Shown here in pieces: positions 1-5,782 of a DNA stretch of 6,542 nt (position 1 is its first letter; the number at the start of each line of letters is the position of its first letter). A program made the position numbers and the translations under genes. The notes below the pieces were generated by a model. It had not been told where the DNA came from. It made no database searches and was given only the letters and a program-made list of their open reading frames with translations. This DNA is from an uncultured Lachnospiraceae bacterium (GTDB taxonomy: Bacteria; Bacillota; Clostridia; Lachnospirales; Lachnospiraceae), in contig CAJULP010000010.1 of the NCBI GenBank assembly GCA_910587295.1, positions 1 through 6,542 on the forward strand. The letters are read 5' to 3'.

Positions 1-86
1 ACGGGGATAAGCTGCTGCTTTCAAGGTATAAATATGACGGCTTTGTGCAGGCATACATGGATTACATTTCGGAGGAAAGTCTATGA
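1..86 (+). CDS. LytTR-family response regulator, C-terminal end only
   Basis: The frame starting at base 3 is open into the window and ends at TGA 84-86. It encodes 27 residues with the pattern GDKLLLSRYKYDGFVQAYMD, which resembles the last strand and helix of a LytTR DNA-binding domain (typically a 'l.iSR..y..f..aYl.yi' ending). The protein would be a cytoplasmic transcription factor phosphorylated by the kinase encoded next to it. Its stop overlaps the kinase start as ATGA, the usual translational coupling of such pairs. The receiver domain and most of the DNA-binding domain lie outside the window, so the family call rests on a short tail and on the neighbour. Confidence 0.72.
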   Translation, partial: GDKLLLSRYKYDGFVQAYMDYISEESL

Positions 87-1495
87 GCCAGCCAATGTTT
101 GAAATGATAAACGGTATATTGGATATTTGGAAGATTGCCGTACAGGCCATCATGTTCCTTGTTTTGTGGGCGGCGGCTTTCAGGGAGAAAAAATCAAAAA
201 GGGATGGCATTGCGGCAGTGCTGTTTATCCTTGCCAATATAGGGATAGGATTTCTGCCGTGTGCTGGATGGATGCGGTATAGCGTTTCCGCTCTTGCCGT
301 TATAGGATATGGCGGAATACGTTATAAAAAGCAGATTGGAAAAGCTGTATTTGTGATGCTTGCTTTTTATAATCTCCATTGTCTTGGTTATTTGATGGCG
401 AGCAGTATTTACAGAAAAATAGTAGATGAAATGCTGAAAAGCCTGGATATGATGCAGGATAGTTATTTGCAGGAAATGTATCACTGCATGGCGGTCGGAA
501 TGCTCTGCTTAGTATTTTCCTACTCAGCATTATTGATGGCAATGACGATTATTCTGTGTAGGAGCATCAAAGGGGTGGATATCATGGCATGGCAGGATGT
601 CTGCCTGCTTTCCGTATTGAATTTTGTGGGGAGCATGATCGCAGGGGTAGTGAATGGGCTGCTGACTGTAAAAATAGATACAGGATTTTTTATGTTGTTT
701 GACGAGAAGCGGGATTTGCTTTGGAAGATTCCCATGATAGCTGTTTTTATATTTGCGGGGGAAGCCGCATTGATTTATTTCTGGCAGAAATACCGTGTCC
801 TGCTTGCCGAAAGGCAGAAACATTTCGTGGAGGAACAGCAGGTCAAGGCCATGAAGAAGCGTCTGGAAGAAGCGGAGAATTTCTATGGAAGCATCCGAAA
901 GGTGCGGCACGAGATGAAGAATCATATGGCGAATATCAAAGGACTGGCAGGAGCCGGGGAGTATGGGGAGATAGAAGATTATGTACGGCGGATGGATGAG
1001 ACCATGCAGGAACTGGAATATAAGTATGTGACGGGAAATGCAGTCACAGATGTCATCATCAATGACAAATGCCGCAGGGCTGAAAAAGTGGGAATCCGAT
1101 TTGATGCAGATTTCCGGTACGGAGGGGAAATCCCGGTATTTGATTTAGGGATTATCCTGAACAATCTTCTGGATAATGCCATAGAAGCCTGTGAGAAGCT
1201 GGAATCGGGGAAAGGTTTCATACGTCTTATGCTGAAACGGAAAAAGCAGTTTCTATTGTTGGAGGTTGAGAATAGCTTTGACGGGACTGTACCTGTGCAG
1301 ACGGACGGAGGTCTGGCTCTTCCGACAACGAAACAGAGTACCCTGCCGGGGATTATCACGGAACATGGGATTGGGTTGGAGAACGTGCGTGATGTGGCAG
1401 AGAGGTATTTCGGCGGTGTAAACATAAAAGTGAAAGGGGATGTGTTCCATGTGACGGTAATGCTACAGCAGGGGGAGGTGGGAGAAGGTAAGTAA
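83..1495 (+). CDS. AgrC-like GHKL sensor histidine kinase
   Basis: A 470-residue membrane sensor kinase of the GHKL (HATPase_c_5) type that works with LytTR regulators. The first half is hydrophobic, with about six to seven membrane segments (roughly residues 12-32, 43-60, 64-78, 86-104, 135-158, 173-196, 214-234), as in peptide-sensing AgrC-type kinases. A coiled linker (about 237-268) leads to the phosphoacceptor box RHEMKNH, with His276 the likely phosphorylated residue. The ATP-binding lobe shows the N-box NNLLDNAIEAC (360-370) and the G-box EHGIGLENV (427-435). Only one glycine-rich loop is obvious, as is normal for this family. The start is ATG at 83, with GGAGGA at 71-76 spaced 6 nt, overlapping the regulator's stop. 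No pheromone precursor or AgrB-type processing gene is visible in the window, so the ligand is unknown. The kinase assignment is firm; the peptide signal is inferred from the family. Confidence 0.93.
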   Translation: MSQPMFEMINGILDIWKIAVQAIMFLVLWAAAFREKKSKRDGIAAVLFILANIGIGFLPCAGWMRYSVSALAVIGYGGIRYKKQIGKAVFVMLAFYNLHCLGYLMASSIYRKIVDEMLKSLDMMQDSYLQEMYHCMAVGMLCLVFSYSALLMAMTIILCRSIKGVDIMAWQDVCLLSVLNFVGSMIAGVVNGLLTVKIDTGFFMLFDEKRDLLWKIPMIAVFIFAGEAALIYFWQKYRVLLAERQKHFVEEQQVKAMKKRLEEAENFYGSIRKVRHEMKNHMANIKGLAGAGEYGEIEDYVRRMDETMQELEYKYVTGNAVTDVIINDKCRRAEKVGIRFDADFRYGGEIPVFDLGIILNNLLDNAIEACEKLESGKGFIRLMLKRKKQFLLLEVENSFDGTVPVQTDGGLALPTTKQSTLPGIITEHGIGLENVRDVAERYFGGVNIKVKGDVFHVTVMLQQGEVGEGK

Positions 1496-1548
1496 ATGAC
1501 CGTGTATTAAATGAAACTCGAAAATAGATTAAAGTGGAGGATTAAAAA

Positions 1549-2217
1549 ATGGCTATCAGTGGAGTAGGACAGAATTTTTATCGGAACAATGTGGAAACAA
1601 CAAAAAATGTGAACAATGCAGAAAAATTTGCATTGGAGAAAACAGGAAACACAAAGGAATTATCGGAAGCAGAAGAAATGGAGCTGTTCAAGAAGGAATT
1701 TTACGCAGAACTTGATAGGATTCCAAAGAATAAAACAATCACTAATTTGGCGGTCAATATATCGGAGGAGGCTTTTAAAAATATGAAAGCCGATCCGGAA
1801 TATAGGGCAAAGATAATGTCGGCACTTCAACGTGATCTGACTTCATCTTTTGCCCCACTAAAAGCGTCATTACTTATAACGGTAGGCGCAACCGAGAAAG
1901 ATTATAGGGGAGACTCATGGTCTGGCCCCAATAATGATTCGGAGTTTTATGCATGTTCGCAGGATAGTTTTTATAAGAAAACAAGCGGGCAGAAAGACAG
2001 GAATAAGGAGTTGTTGGAAGAGTATCTGGAAAAGCGGGCGCAGGCTAAGAGACAGCAGCAGGAGCTGTTGGATGAAAAGATTGCAAAGGCGGAGCAGGAA
2101 AGAAGCAGGCTGGCAAAGGCGTGGGTTGGCGACAGGCAGATGGCGGCGGCTTCCAACGCTTATGAATCAAATGTAATGTTGGGAACTGTGGCAGGCGGTG
2201 ATTTGCTGCTCGGATAA
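1549..2217 (+). CDS. uncharacterised leaderless protein, cluster family A (coiled-coil C-terminus)
   Basis: A 222-residue protein that I cannot assign a function. It begins MAISGVGQNFYRNN and has no Sec signal peptide or membrane segment. Residues about 48-95 form a conserved-looking core (LAVNISEEAFKNMKADPEYR), which aligns with VVLNLSSQCLEKMANDPKF of the next large gene, so the two are probable paralogues. Residues about 147-192 are rich in Glu, Lys, Gln and Arg and predict a long helix or coiled coil. The last 25 residues are small and hydrophobic, ending GTVAGGDLLLG. The core recalls clostridial proteins catalogued as DUF6033, but that is from memory and unverified. The start is ATG 1549 with GGAGG at 1536-1540 (8 nt spacing). 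It lies 53 bp after the kinase and opens the downstream gene train. Confidence 0.85.
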   Translation: MAISGVGQNFYRNNVETTKNVNNAEKFALEKTGNTKELSEAEEMELFKKEFYAELDRIPKNKTITNLAVNISEEAFKNMKADPEYRAKIMSALQRDLTSSFAPLKASLLITVGATEKDYRGDSWSGPNNDSEFYACSQDSFYKKTSGQKDRNKELLEEYLEKRAQAKRQQQELLDEKIAKAEQERSRLAKAWVGDRQMAAASNAYESNVMLGTVAGGDLLLG

Positions 2218-2298
2218 ATGCGGCATCATGCCCGGACTTACCGCAAGAGGGTATGGGTGGCCATGAATGACAGAGGGGCCGCAGGTAAGATTTTTTGA
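2218..2298 (+). CDS. possible 26-residue basic microprotein
   Basis: The ATG directly follows the stop of the preceding gene (TAAATG at 2215-2220) and opens a 26-codon frame ending at TGA 2296-2298. The product is basic and contains RTYRKRVWVAMNDRGAA. It has no Shine-Dalgarno of its own, so expression would depend on termination-reinitiation. The support is that 2233-2282 matches 3495-3544 at 35 of 50 positions without gaps, and that the same frame there gives RTYYKGAGVALTDRWAA. The conserved stretch also sits just before the next gene in both places, so it could be an RNA or regulatory spacer rather than a protein. The function is unknown. Confidence 0.35.
   Translation: MRHHARTYRKRVWVAMNDRGAAGKIF
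2233..2282 (+). repeat. spacer repeat, copy 1 (50 bp)
   Basis: This stretch aligns ungapped with 3495-3544 (35 of 50 identical). It shares the blocks CGGACTTA at its start and GACAGA-x-GGGCCGC at its end. Both copies lie in the spacer immediately upstream of a cluster gene, about 30 bp before its start codon. It may be remains of a duplicated small gene or a conserved leader. Confidence 0.6.
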
Positions 2299-2304
2299 AA
2301 GAGG
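2298..2304 (+). promoter_or_regulatory. ribosome binding site deciding the start at 2314
   Basis: The AAAGAGG at 2298-2304 lies 9 nt before ATG 2314. An in-frame ATG at 2305 abuts this site with no spacer and cannot use it, so 2314 is the better start. Confidence 0.7.
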
Positions 2305-2313
2305 ATGATTATT

Positions 2314-3051
2314 ATGGCAATGGAGATTACAAGCAATTACAGCAACTATGCGGCAAATTATGTTGATACCGTGAAAAAGCCGGATAGCAAGGCGTCAGCA
2401 GAAGTAAAGGTAAACACATCAGTAAACAGCAAAGACAAGGTGCAGGCGTATTATGAGAAATTGTGTAAAAAGTTCCCAAACATTACTTTTAATACAAGTA
2501 GTGGTCTTATGAGTGGGAATGAAAATAAGGTTGTATTAAATCTTTCCAGTCAATGCTTAGAAAAAATGGCCAATGATCCGAAATTTGCAAAAAAAGTGGA
2601 ATTTAATTTGATCGGTGTGGTTCAGGGACAGAATAATATGTTTGCACAAGCTAAGGCAGATAATGCAGTAATACATGGCGTTACGGCTGTAATGGATACC
2701 GATGGGAATGTTTCCGTTACTTGTGGTGGTATGACAAGAACCAGTGGGACAAAACAAAGTTCATTTGTAATGGGTACAGAAAAGAAACAAAAAGAAAGAT
2801 TAGAGAAAAAGCGTGAGGAAAGAAAAGTATTAGAAGAAAAAGCGGTTAAGAAGCGGACAGAGAGAAAGGCGGAGGAAGAAAGTGCAGCGGAACGTCGGGC
2901 AGAAAGAAAAGAGCAGATGGAAAAACTGACGGAAGGAACATACAAGGTATCTGCCACTGGCACGGATGTGAAAAGCGTTACACAGAATATTGTTGCGGCG
3001 GTATCCGGCACATCATCATCCACAGGGGGTAGTTTTGACATAAAGGCGTAA
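2314..3051 (+). CDS. uncharacterised leaderless protein, cluster family A, with charged helix and SFDIKA tail
   Basis: A 245-residue protein (from ATG 2314) of unknown function. It has no signal peptide and starts MAMEITSNYSNYAANYV. Residues about 41-120 contain a core with YYEKLCKKFPNITFNTSSG and VVLNLSSQCLEKMANDPKF, alignable with the 1549-2217 product, so the two are probable paralogues. A beta-rich stretch follows (about 117-152, TAVMDTDGNVSVTCGGMTRT). Residues 155-206 are almost entirely Lys, Arg, Glu and Ala, a single-helix or coiled-coil stalk. The C-terminus is Thr/Ser/Gly-rich and ends GGSFDIKA, nearly the same ending as the 5103-5708 product. It is codirectional with its neighbours, and a lipoprotein pseudogene follows 82 bp downstream. 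DUF6033 membership is possible but unverified. Confidence 0.85.
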   Translation: MAMEITSNYSNYAANYVDTVKKPDSKASAEVKVNTSVNSKDKVQAYYEKLCKKFPNITFNTSSGLMSGNENKVVLNLSSQCLEKMANDPKFAKKVEFNLIGVVQGQNNMFAQAKADNAVIHGVTAVMDTDGNVSVTCGGMTRTSGTKQSSFVMGTEKKQKERLEKKREERKVLEEKAVKKRTERKAEEESAAERRAERKEQMEKLTEGTYKVSATGTDVKSVTQNIVAAVSGTSSSTGGSFDIKA

Positions 3052-3119
3052 GGTATATTCCTCAGCAGACGGCTTAGATATGGCACTGGCCGACATATGA
3101 CTGTTACATAAAAGAAATC

Positions 3120-3125
3120 GGAGGG
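3120..3125 (+). promoter_or_regulatory. ribosome binding site of the lipoprotein pseudogene
   Basis: GGAGGG with 8 nt spacing to ATG 3134. It is intact although the reading frame behind it is broken, which suggests recent decay or continued translation of the short leader. Confidence 0.6.
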
Positions 3126-3133
3126 CTTGAAAA

Positions 3134-3379
3134 ATGCGTGTCAGCAGAATATCGGCATTACTTATTGCGGCAATGATGATTCCCGCGATCAGCGGATGAA
3201 CCACACAGGGAAGCCCCGACCCGGATGCCGTGCATCAGATTGAGGGTGGCGGTCTATGATGATGACCCGATAGCGGTGGAGACGCAGTTTGACGAAGATG
3301 AGCTGGACGGGGGGCGGATGAATCCAACGTGCAGGGGGAGATCATTTCGGCGGAACCGCATAAAGGGAGTGCGGATTGA
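3134..3379 (+). pseudogene. broken small lipoprotein gene
   Basis: From ATG 3134 the first 21 codons form a signal peptide: a basic MRVSR start, then ALLIAAMMIPAISG, and then TGA (3197-3199) exactly where a lipobox cysteine (I-S-G-C) would stand. A single base change from TGC or TGT explains it. The same frame continues TTQGSPDPDAVHQIEGG. A +1 shift near 3245-3250 gives AVYDDDPIAVETQFDEDELD. A second shift at the six-G run 3309-3314 gives DESNVQGEIISAEPHKGSAD and ends at TGA 3377-3379. Joined, this is an acidic lipoprotein of about 80 residues with a normal hydrophilic tether. The two frameshifts and one stop argue for a pseudogene; sequencing error at the G run is possible. The intact protein would be anchored outside the membrane. 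Its function is unknown. Confidence 0.72.
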
Positions 3380-3438
3380 GAAAAGTAATGCTCGGTGAAT
3401 AAATATTGTAGTAATTTCAGCGAAGGGAGGTGCTGGTC

Positions 3439-3462
3439 ATGGCATTTTACAGAGGGAGTTAG
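3439..3462 (+). other. seven-codon remnant behind a strong ribosome binding site
   Basis: GGGAGG (about 3425-3430) precedes ATG 3439 by 8 nt, but the frame MAFYRGS ends at TAG 3460-3462. Past the stop, the same frame runs on for 21 codons to TGA. The good initiation signal in front of a dead frame suggests the start of another degraded gene. The 190 bp from 3380 to 3571 otherwise hold only this and the decayed spacer repeat. Confidence 0.3.
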
Positions 3463-3494
3463 GTGGTATGTCTGCATGGAGGTAATGAACCGCT

Positions 3495-3544
3495 CGGACT
3501 TATTATAAGGGAGCGGGTGTGGCTCTGACCGACAGATGGGCCGC
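3495..3544 (+). repeat. spacer repeat, copy 2 (50 bp)
   Basis: Ungapped partner of 2233-2282 (35 of 50 identical), again ending about 30 bp before a cluster gene. Confidence 0.6.
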
Positions 3545-3556
3545 TGTATCAAAGAT

Positions 3557-3562
3557 GGAGGA
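3557..3562 (+). promoter_or_regulatory. ribosome binding site deciding the start at 3572
   Basis: GGAGGA with 9 nt spacing to ATG 3572. An upstream in-frame ATG at 3536 has no such site, and its first 12 codons (GRCIKDGGYLK) do not resemble the N-termini of the neighbours. Confidence 0.8.
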
Positions 3563-3571
3563 TATTTAAAA

Positions 3572-4336
3572 ATGAGTGTTAATGGAATTGGAAGTAATTA
3601 TCGTTATATGGAGGCTGTTGCAAATCATGTGCAGGTAAAGGCATCTAAAACGAATGCAGGCAGGAAAGTGGCGGAACAGCCTGTTAATCTCTCTATTTCT
3701 GATGAGGGGCGAAATATGCTGCGGGAAATGGCAAACAAATTTGAGCCTGATTCGGATTATGTCAATGCAAGGGAGTTGACAATACAAAATACAAATGAGG
3801 TAGCATGGGAACATTATACGGCAATGAGGGGAATCAGCAGCCAGACATTAAAAGATGGAAACTATAATGTGGAAGATGTAATGAAATCAATCATGGATAC
3901 ATATGAGACCCGCTATAATGAAATCGTGAATGAACATAAAAATGGAGGCCGTGAAGTTTCCTATGAACTTACGGGGAAAAGGTCGCTGACACTTGACGAG
4001 GATTTGGCCGGCTTGGATGAGGCTTTTAAGATGCGCCTGGCAAATTTGGAAGGATATATTGCCTGTCAGCAGACAAACAGAGCCTTTGAAAATTCGGACA
4101 GCTCATGGTATTTCAATAGAAACAGCTCCCAAAATGAAGGTAAAACACAAGACAGGATTCAGCTTTTCGACACAGAATATAGGGATTTGGCATTATCAAT
4201 AATGGAGCAGACAAGAGAAAAGTTTTTGGCGGCGTTCAAGAGTTTTGGTTACAAAAAAGGAGCAGCGATAGGCATATTGGCAGATGAGCTGAAAGAGAAT
4301 GTAAAGTTTGCGGCAAAAACAAATAATTTATTGTAG
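3572..4336 (+). CDS. uncharacterised leaderless protein, cluster family B
   Basis: A 254-residue soluble protein of unknown function starting MSVNGIGSNYRYMEAV, close in style to MAISGVGQNFYRNN of the 1549 gene. After a variable Lys-rich stretch comes VNLSISDEGRNMLREM (38-53), a short element I associate with uncharacterised clostridial protein families. Residues about 101-160 (EDVMKSIMDTYETRYNEIVNEH and LTLDEDLAGLDEAF) align loosely with SDVVNACGLSYARLYSEIELRH and LTKEEEIEWLDMQY of the 4438 product, suggesting distant paralogy. The rest is mostly helical and ends KFAAKTNNLL. There is no signal peptide, membrane segment or catalytic motif I recognise. It lies in the same direction as its neighbours; the 101-bp spacer after it (4337-4437) shows no clear terminator. 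Confidence 0.87.
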   Translation: MSVNGIGSNYRYMEAVANHVQVKASKTNAGRKVAEQPVNLSISDEGRNMLREMANKFEPDSDYVNARELTIQNTNEVAWEHYTAMRGISSQTLKDGNYNVEDVMKSIMDTYETRYNEIVNEHKNGGREVSYELTGKRSLTLDEDLAGLDEAFKMRLANLEGYIACQQTNRAFENSDSSWYFNRNSSQNEGKTQDRIQLFDTEYRDLALSIMEQTREKFLAAFKSFGYKKGAAIGILADELKENVKFAAKTNNLL

Positions 4337-4421
4337 TGCAAAGGTTATTATGAAAATGATTATGGGCATTTATTTAATGTCTGGCAGATGAAAGGCAGTT
4401 CCACAAATTATTTTAGAGTTT

Positions 4422-4427
4422 GGAGGG
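4422..4427 (+). promoter_or_regulatory. ribosome binding site deciding the start at 4438
   Basis: GGAGGG with 10 nt spacing to ATG 4438. A TTG at 4420 in the same frame overlaps this site and so is unlikely to be the start. Confidence 0.75.
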
Positions 4428-4437
4428 AAAAGAAAGT

Positions 4438-5103
4438 ATGCCAATTAGTATTTTAAATTATCCGGTGCATTTGCAGGAAGGGCTTAAACTTAATAGAGAG
4501 TGCGTGAAGTCTCAGGGAAGCCAAAATGAAGACCGAAAAGTGTTTCACAGGGATTCCTTAGAAGTTTCCAAATTAAACAGGGAAATCATAACGGATAAAA
4601 TAAAGCATACGGTGATGCAGTCGGCCACATCGTTTCGTGATATGAGGGCTGGAATATTAAAGGAAGTCAGGGAAGAAAAAGGACAGTATGGTTATTCCGA
4701 TGTAGTGAATGCCTGCGGGCTGAGCTATGCAAGACTATATTCAGAAATCGAACTGCGTCATGGAAATGAACAGTATTATAAGACAGATGGGACGCCGCTG
4801 ACAAAGGAAGAGGAGATAGAATGGCTGGATATGCAATATGGGCAGGAAGTGGAGTGGCAGACATCTCGTGCAAGAATAGCAGAGCAAGGACAGGCATTTC
4901 AGGGGAATATTCCTGAAACGCCGACAAAAGAGATAGAAAAATTGGAAGATGCATTTTATCAGGCGAGGGACGCTTATATGAAGCTGTACCATGAAAGCAA
5001 ACAGGATGAGAAACCGCTTGCTTTACAGAATTTTGTTTTTGGGAAGAGCCGGATGTATGAAATGCTAGACAGATTAGGAAATTTACAGGAGAGGGTGAAA
5101 TAA
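4438..5103 (+). CDS. uncharacterised leaderless protein, cluster family B
   Basis: A 221-residue soluble, mainly helical protein of unknown function, starting MPISILNYPVHLQEG. Residues 84-134 hold YGYSDVVNACGLSYARLY and LTKEEEIEWLDMQYG, alignable with the middle of the 3572 gene product. Residues 164-185 (KEIEKLEDAFYQARDAYMKLYH) form an amphipathic helix. There is no signal peptide, membrane segment or recognised active-site motif. Its stop TAA (5101-5103) overlaps the ATG of the next gene (TAATG), so the two are translationally coupled and probably act together or in fixed ratio. Confidence 0.87.
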   Translation: MPISILNYPVHLQEGLKLNRECVKSQGSQNEDRKVFHRDSLEVSKLNREIITDKIKHTVMQSATSFRDMRAGILKEVREEKGQYGYSDVVNACGLSYARLYSEIELRHGNEQYYKTDGTPLTKEEEIEWLDMQYGQEVEWQTSRARIAEQGQAFQGNIPETPTKEIEKLEDAFYQARDAYMKLYHESKQDEKPLALQNFVFGKSRMYEMLDRLGNLQERVK

Positions 5104-5708
5104 TGCAGGTTAATTCGTCCAATGGCTCATTGCAGAACAGATACTTTTCAGGGACAGGAAGCATAGGCGGTATCCATCTGCCCGATTTTCATGATAAATA
5201 CGTTTTCTCCAAAAAGAAAAGCGGCGTCAGTGATGAGGAGTATCGGAGGCAGATCAGGGAACAGGCTTATAAGGATTTTGCAAAAGGGCAGTTCCAGAAC
5301 AAATCGGAAGGATTTAATAAGCTGATGAAAAGTTATACATCGGAAGTGTCCCCGGACAGAAAGGGAATCATCACTTTCGGACTGAAAGCCGTTTCGGGGA
5401 ACAGGCAGAATGTGCTTAAGCCGATAGACTTTGTGGCAACGCTGCTGGAGGGGAAAGTGAAATATCAGAAACTGCCATCAGGAAACAGCGATTACATAGA
5501 ATTTTACGATAAGAATGGGGAAATGGTGGCGACTTATTCCAATAATGGGTGGACGATGTATACCACGAATGCGGAGGCATCCAGACAGACGGAAATGTGC
5601 ATGATCTATAACGAGGCATGGGGAAACGCAAAGAGGGGCATTCCGCTGGCGGGTGAAGAAGCGGTCAATGTGGAAAATCCGCAGAATAGTTTTGATGCAA
5701 AAGCATAG
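5103..5708 (+). CDS. uncharacterised leaderless protein with SFDAKA tail
   Basis: A 201-residue protein of unknown function beginning MQVNSSNGSLQNRYFSG. It starts at an ATG overlapping the previous stop, with GGAGAGGG at 5088-5095 (7 nt spacing). Residues 43-62 (SDEEYRRQIREQAYKDFAKG) form a charged helix. Residues 84-150 look beta-rich (KGIITFGLKAV, SDYIEFYDKNGEMVATYSNN). A tryptophan-containing segment GWTMYTTNAEASRQTEM leads to IYNEAWGNAKRG. It ends NPQNSFDAKA, almost the same as GGSFDIKA in the 2314 gene. Its last three codons and stop are the beginning of the left arm of the 62-bp inverted repeat. The frame after TAG 5706-5708 stays open for another 100 codons, into the zinc-ribbon frame. 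Confidence 0.87.
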   Translation: MQVNSSNGSLQNRYFSGTGSIGGIHLPDFHDKYVFSKKKSGVSDEEYRRQIREQAYKDFAKGQFQNKSEGFNKLMKSYTSEVSPDRKGIITFGLKAVSGNRQNVLKPIDFVATLLEGKVKYQKLPSGNSDYIEFYDKNGEMVATYSNNGWTMYTTNAEASRQTEMCMIYNEAWGNAKRGIPLAGEEAVNVENPQNSFDAKA

Positions 5709-5758
5709 CAGGAAATAAAACTCATATCCCCCATAAGCAACAGTCCGACAAGGCAGGG
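5697..5758 (+). repeat. 62-bp perfect inverted repeat, left arm
   Basis: Identical, base for base, to the reverse complement of 6481-6542. It starts with the last three codons (Ala-Lys-Ala) and stop of the 5103-5708 gene and continues into the 3' flank. Weaker similarity goes on for a few bases inward (ACAGGC against CAGGC, one base inserted). The outer boundary is not known because the partner reaches the window edge. Confidence 0.95.
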
Positions 5759-5782
5759 ACAGGCTGGTTCCCTTGTTCAATA

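Larger units (their letters stand above)
3489..3569 (+). pseudogene. degraded second copy of the 26-residue microprotein
   Basis: The frame from 3489 to TAA 3567-3569 encodes RTYYKGAGVALTDRWAA followed by a short tail, matching RTYRKRVWVAMNDRGAA of the 2218-2298 frame. It has no in-frame ATG at the corresponding place; the upstream frame begins after TGA 3486-3488, and the nearby ATG 3485 is in another frame. Its last codons overlap the ribosome binding site of the 3572 gene. Confidence 0.4.

Noticed and set aside
979..1425. 148-codon minus-strand frame
   Set aside because: It is a shadow of the ATP-binding half of the kinase, where the plus-strand motifs are clear.
1496..1548. Possible promoter or signalling-peptide gene between kinase and cluster
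   Set aside because: There are only frames of a few codons (MTVY-stop) and no convincing -35/-10 pair in 53 bp.
2622..3086. 154-codon open frame on the minus strand
   Set aside because: It is antisense to the charged-helix region of the 2314 gene. Its Ser/Phe/Leu-rich product is what antisense of Lys/Glu/Arg codons gives, and no good ribosome binding site precedes it.
3134..3199. UGA at the lipobox as a selenocysteine codon
   Set aside because: Two further frame breaks lie downstream and no suitable hairpin directly after the UGA stands out. A mutated Cys codon is the simpler reading.
4350..4391. 13-codon plus-strand peptide MKMIMGIYLMSGR in the spacer before 4438
   Set aside because: It has only a weak AAAGG upstream, no match elsewhere in the window and an AT-rich context, so it is easily chance. 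It was considered as a pheromone precursor but lacks any such feature.
4667..5164. 165-codon open frame on the minus strand
   Set aside because: It lies entirely opposite the well-supported 4438 and 5103 genes. Its composition is random-like, rich in His, Ser, Pro and Cys, without recognisable motifs.
5749..5776. ACAAGG...CCTTGT inverted repeat as a terminator after the 5103 gene
   Set aside because: The stem is only 6 bp around a 16-nt loop and is followed by mixed sequence instead of a T-run. The right-arm flank does not conserve it.
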